DNA from: CAYNGH01 sp964396845
Lineage (GTDB): Bacteria; Vulcanimicrobiota; JAJTBE01; CAYNGH01
Length of the DNA stretch: 9,368 nt
Reading direction: 5' to 3'
Assembly (NCBI GenBank): GCA_964396845.1
Contig: CAYNGH010000128.1
Span: forward strand, 1-9,368
In this document: positions 7,177-9,368 of the stretch, one piece after another
How positions within the stretch are numbered: position 1 is the stretch's first letter
Layout of the letters: every line of letters begins with the position of its first letter
The notes under the pieces: generated by a model
Seen by the model: the letters and a program-made list of their open reading frames with translations, nothing else
What the model was told of the DNA's origin: nothing
Database searches by the model: none
Translations under genes and position numbers: made by a program

Positions 7177-8514
7177 TCAGCGGAGGAGAATCTTATCAAG
7201 CCACTCGTAGGTCTTCTCCCAAAAAATGGGAGCTGCACCCGCCTGACAATGAAGATCCGCTCCTTCAGCTGCCGTGAACATCAGAAATTCCTTTTCACAA
7301 ATTAGGCTTTCATACAGCTTCTGAGGCTGGCCGGGGAAGGTGTGATCGTTTTCCGAATCAATGACCAGAGTCGGGCATGCAATATCCTGAACCCTCCCCT
7401 CCAAGGTCATTGCCGACATTCCTTTAAAATATTCCGCTGGCGTATCGACACCAAAGGTGAACATTCCGTGCACCATCGCCCAATTCAAGCCGATTGAATA
7501 TCCCATCCCCGAATAGGCGATCTGGTTGAAGTCATCGGGATTCGTTTCTATGAATTCAAGAAATTCCGATGCTGTTTGGGGTATTCCGGGAATATCATAC
7601 CATTTTTCCGCTGTTCCTTCAAAAACGCTGAATACTCCACCGTTTGCCACAACAGCAGCAAGCCTGTGTTCTCCTGAAGCTGCCCTCGGTGCAAGGTATC
7701 CACCCATACTGAACCCAATGAGGGCAATCCGTTTGGAATCAACATCAGGGCGGGTTACCAGGTAATCGACGACAGGTGTTAAGACGTTCTCCCAATCGGC
7801 CCTAAAAGGAATTCCCTTGTTTTGTATCATTTCTCCCTGCCCAGGGCCGTCAAAAATCAAACAATTGTAACCGTGCTGCTGGGCCACAATGCCCGCAGGA
7901 AAAGTTTCTTCTTTGGTCCCGTCAAATCCCTGATGGACGATTATTGTGGGAAGCTCTCTTTCTGCAATGCCGCCACTGTAGAAATAAGCAGGTATTGAGT
8001 CGCCTTCATATGGAATTTCCACATACTCGATAGGCGGAGAAAACATCCCCGCAGCTTTACGGAAAACAAAGGCACTCCGGTTCCATGTATCCTGAACCCT
8101 TGGGTCCATCGGCTTCTCGGAGAGGAAGAATCCGGCACTGCGATAGTAATTGCTGGCTCTTACATAAGCTTCTCGGGCCACCTGAACACTGCCGAAGAGC
8201 TCATTCTCCTTGCCGATCCTCTCCACTTTCTGTGCCGTGGCATACCATTCCCGGTACCAGCTTTCAAGGTCACCATCGGTGATTTTTTTTGCTGTGTCAA
8301 GACATTCTCTAAGATTCGCTGCTCCGTAAGGGGCAGCCCCTGCCACCCGGATAAACTGAAAAGTAAAATCCGGATTCTTGAAAACCTCTCTCAGGTTCAC
8401 CGCAGTGGGATCTGGTTCAGGCTCATGCTCTGAGCGTATTGAGCAGCCGGGAATGATGAGGCAAATAATTATGAACAAGAAAAAAACTTTATAAATATGG
8501 CTCAGATTTTTCAT
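7177..8514 (-). CDS. Lipoprotein alpha/beta hydrolase, Ayg1/DHPON-hydrolase type
   Basis: This 445-residue protein is probably an exported, membrane-anchored hydrolase. The N-terminus has a hydrophobic stretch ending IIPGC, a lipobox with Cys24 as the lipid-modified residue. Residues 70-160 are a helical region with ASNYYRSAGFFL, typical of the helical lid of Ayg1-like and 2,6-dihydroxypseudooxynicotine-hydrolase-like enzymes. The alpha/beta fold follows, with EIPYEGDSIPAYFY, HQGFDGTKEE, NCLIFDGPGQGE, and the nucleophile elbow GFSMGG (Ser269). Probable triad partners are Asp390 (DSENDHTF) and His422 (ADLHCQAG). Family members cleave C-C or ester-type bonds of small molecules; the substrate here cannot be read from sequence. 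Characterised relatives are, as far as I recall, cytoplasmic, so the lipobox is notable. ATG at 8514 has GGTGAG about six bases upstream. The gene stands alone. Confidence 0.9.
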   Translation of the reverse strand: MKNLSHIYKVFFLFIIICLIIPGCSIRSEHEPEPDPTAVNLREVFKNPDFTFQFIRVAGAAPYGAANLRECLDTAKKITDGDLESWYREWYATAQKVERIGKENELFGSVQVAREAYVRASNYYRSAGFFLSEKPMDPRVQDTWNRSAFVFRKAAGMFSPPIEYVEIPYEGDSIPAYFYSGGIAERELPTIIVHQGFDGTKEETFPAGIVAQQHGYNCLIFDGPGQGEMIQNKGIPFRADWENVLTPVVDYLVTRPDVDSKRIALIGFSMGGYLAPRAASGEHRLAAVVANGGVFSVFEGTAEKWYDIPGIPQTASEFLEFIETNPDDFNQIAYSGMGYSIGLNWAMVHGMFTFGVDTPAEYFKGMSAMTLEGRVQDIACPTLVIDSENDHTFPGQPQKLYESLICEKEFLMFTAAEGADLHCQAGAAPIFWEKTYEWLDKILLR

Positions 8515-8595
8515 GACAACTCACCGCTTTCAGAAAATAGAATGTTATTGCTTACTGATTAGTCTTGCCCATCCCTTAAAAAAACTGACACCTTT

Positions 8596-8760
8596 TTAAT
8601 AAACATTATCATCCAGCCAATAGTATTCCAATAGTCGATCTTCAATTCCTCCGGGGTTGAAATAATCTCCCATAAAGATGTATGCCACTGACGGCACCGC
8701 CATAAGCCGGTTCACATCAGGGCCGAATTGTGGTGAACCCCATCTTCGGAGAATTTTTCT
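8596..8760 (-). pseudogene. Orphan C-terminal coding remnant (55 codons, no start)
   Basis: The minus-strand frame from 8760 to a TAA at 8596-8598 is open for 54 sense codons and reads like real protein. Segments include WGSPQFGPDVNRLMAVPSV, AYIFMGDYFNPGG and IEDRLLEYYWLDDNVY. An in-frame TAA lies at 8761-8763 and there is no start codon near the beginning; the first internal ATG would remove a third of it. I do not recognise the family. The simplest reading is the tail of a gene whose upstream part was lost, possibly through the neighbouring insertion element. The evidence is codon and residue quality only, so chance cannot be excluded. Confidence 0.4.
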
Positions 8761-8796
8761 TTAAAACTTAGGGCTTGTCTTTAAACAAAGTTTTAA
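8761..8796. repeat. AT-rich 9-bp inverted repeat at remnant/IS boundary
   Basis: TTAAAACTT (8761-8769) and AAGTTTTAA (8788-8796) are exact reverse complements around an 18-base loop. The left arm starts exactly where the open frame of the neighbouring remnant stops. It lies between that remnant and the transposase remnant and could be part of the insertion-element end or a hairpin. I could not match it to a known IS terminus. Confidence 0.35.
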
Positions 8797-8840
8797 GTCA
8801 GGCATAAATTCCGGTGTTTGTCAACATAGTTGTCCTTTTT

Positions 8841-9207
8841 TCACGCAGCTTTTTCTACGAGCTTCACCTTCTTCAAATTTGTATCATTAACTGGATTTAG
8901 CCAAACTTTACCCTGCTTTTCCCATTTTCTTATTGAACCGCTCCATCTTTGCGGATGTTTGTTTTTAGCCTGTTCAAAAACCTTTGTTCTATTTTCAAGT
9001 ATCGCTTTGTCATCTCCGTTATGCCGCTGTTGTGGCGTCACAAAGCTGATCTTGCTGTGTTTATGCTGATACAAATGACAAGCACCAACGCATTGCCGAT
9101 GATAAACTGTCAAAACCCTTATGCGCATACTGAGGCCTGTATTTACAAGTCTTAAAAAGTGACTCGGAATAAGGGCTGTCATTGCTTACTCTTGGACGGC
9201 GTGAAGG
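8841..9207 (-). pseudogene. IS3-family transposase, frameshifted C-terminal remnant
   Basis: This remnant encodes the end of an IS3-family DDE transposase (orfB/integrase core), split over two frames. In the upstream frame (about 9207 down to 9061) the minus strand reads RPRVSN, DSPYSESLFKTCKYRP, then GFDSLSSAMRWCLSFV, with the catalytic Glu in PYSESLF, and stops at TAA 9061-9063. In the second frame it continues LYQHKHSKISFVTPQQRHNG, AILENRTKVFEQAKNKHPQR and WSGSIRKW, ending at TGA 8841-8843. These correspond to the usual IS3-type sequence FV-WYNHxHxHSxIxFVTPxQRH...RWSG. The switch is near 9068-9075, at the SFV/LYQHKH junction, consistent with a small deletion. Everything N-terminal of RPRVSN is missing, so the element cannot be active. 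A 113-codon frame (8841-9182) spans part of this region but its first 40 or so residues are out of frame with the homology. Confidence 0.8.
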
Positions 9208-9234
9208 CCCATGATTATGCCGTCATAACTACTT

Positions 9235-9368
9235 GTTTCAATCCTTGTTTTAATGGATTAGCCTCTTAGGCTCTTCCGATTTGGATACCGCTCCCATGCG
9301 GTATCCCCGTTTCAATCCTTGTTTTAATGGATTAGCCTCTTAGGCTTCCGAATAATTTTATATCAAAT
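9235..9368 (-). CRISPR. Leader-distal end of a CRISPR array (two repeats, one full spacer)
   Basis: Two copies of a repeat beginning GTTTCAATCCTTGTTTTAAT start at 9235 and 9309, 74 bases apart, and are identical over 38 bases (ending GCCTCTTAGGCT). With a 37-base repeat the units are 9235-9271 and 9309-9345, and the intervening spacer 9272-9308 is also 37 bases. A second spacer starts at 9346 and is cut by the window edge. Read on the minus strand the repeat ends in ATTGAAAC, the usual 8-base 5' handle of crRNAs in many type I and type III systems, so transcription is probably on the minus strand from a leader beyond the right edge. Nothing repeat-like lies at the next expected position to the left (about 9161), so 9235-9271 is the terminal repeat. 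No cas gene is in the window. With only two repeats visible, another kind of direct repeat remains possible. Confidence 0.78.
9283..9306. repeat. 9-bp perfect hairpin inside the CRISPR spacer
   Basis: GGATACCGC (9283-9291) and GCGGTATCC (9298-9306) are exact reverse complements with a 6-base loop (TCCCAT). They fill most of the 37-base spacer. Such a strong self-complementary spacer is unusual and may come from a palindromic target such as a phage or plasmid hairpin or terminator. Confidence 0.7.

Noticed and set aside
6988..7305. 105-codon plus-strand frame across the intergenic region
   Set aside because: It overlaps the end of the hydrolase gene on the opposite strand, has no ribosome-binding site I can see and shows no protein-like motif.
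8515..8595. Promoter for the hydrolase gene
   Set aside because: The region is AT-rich and offers several weak -10-like hexamers (for example TATTTT), but none has a -35 box at acceptable spacing.
8841..9182. 113-codon minus-strand frame taken as an intact gene
   Set aside because: Its C-terminal 70 residues are transposase-like but its N-terminal 40 are out of frame with the transposase homology, which continues in another frame to about 9207.
9195..9224. GACGGC...GCCGTC inverted repeat left of the CRISPR repeat
   Set aside because: Arms of only six bases, partly within transposase-derived sequence; likely chance.

Overview
The window looks like bacterial chromosome with mixed, moderate base composition. 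A signal peptide, a lipobox and large PAS-type hybrid kinases suggest a Gram-negative environmental bacterium. The gene set would fit a spirochaete or a deltaproteobacterium-like organism, but nothing here settles the phylum. The left two thirds are dense, well-conserved coding DNA. The right third (from about 8.5 kb) is accessory DNA: a decayed gene end, a frameshifted IS3-type transposase remnant and the edge of a CRISPR array.

Layout. 1-1078 (-) is the first 359 codons of glutaminyl-tRNA synthetase, running off the left edge, with a near-consensus sigma70-type promoter in front of it. 1231-1758 (+) is a divergent Nudix protein of the type I isopentenyl-diphosphate isomerase family. It keeps the metal ligands but has Ala where the catalytic Cys should be. 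1902-3197 (+) encodes a coiled coil, a degenerate histidine-kinase core and an intact receiver domain. It converges, with 16 bases between stop codons, on 3214-5736 (-), a complete soluble PAS-PAS-PAS-HisKA-HATPase-receiver hybrid kinase. That kinase lies 13 bases downstream of 5750-6688 (-), a gene for an exported protein of unknown function, so the two probably form an operon. A 488-base gap (6689-7176) holds several inverted repeats and no gene. 7177-8514 (-) is a lipoprotein alpha/beta hydrolase of the Ayg1 / 2,6-dihydroxypseudooxynicotine-hydrolase type.

Right end. 8596-8760 (-) is an open 55-codon reading frame with a natural stop but no start, probably the tail of a broken gene. 8841-9207 (-) is the C-terminal end of an IS3-family transposase split by at least one frameshift. 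From 9235 there are two identical 37-38-base repeats 74 bases apart. On the minus strand the repeat ends in ATTGAAAC, the classic CRISPR 5' handle, so this is most likely the leader-distal end of an array that continues past the right edge.

How the genes fit together. The middle block looks like a signalling locus: an exported protein, a cytoplasmic multi-PAS hybrid kinase, and a convergent kinase-like protein that appears unable to autophosphorylate but could still receive phosphate on its own receiver. No DNA-binding output domain is present in the window, so the downstream target is unknown. The most unusual items are the Cys-less isomerase homologue, the pseudokinase-receiver protein, the duplicated PAS domains with a shared insert, and the CRISPR spacer that is itself a 9-bp hairpin.
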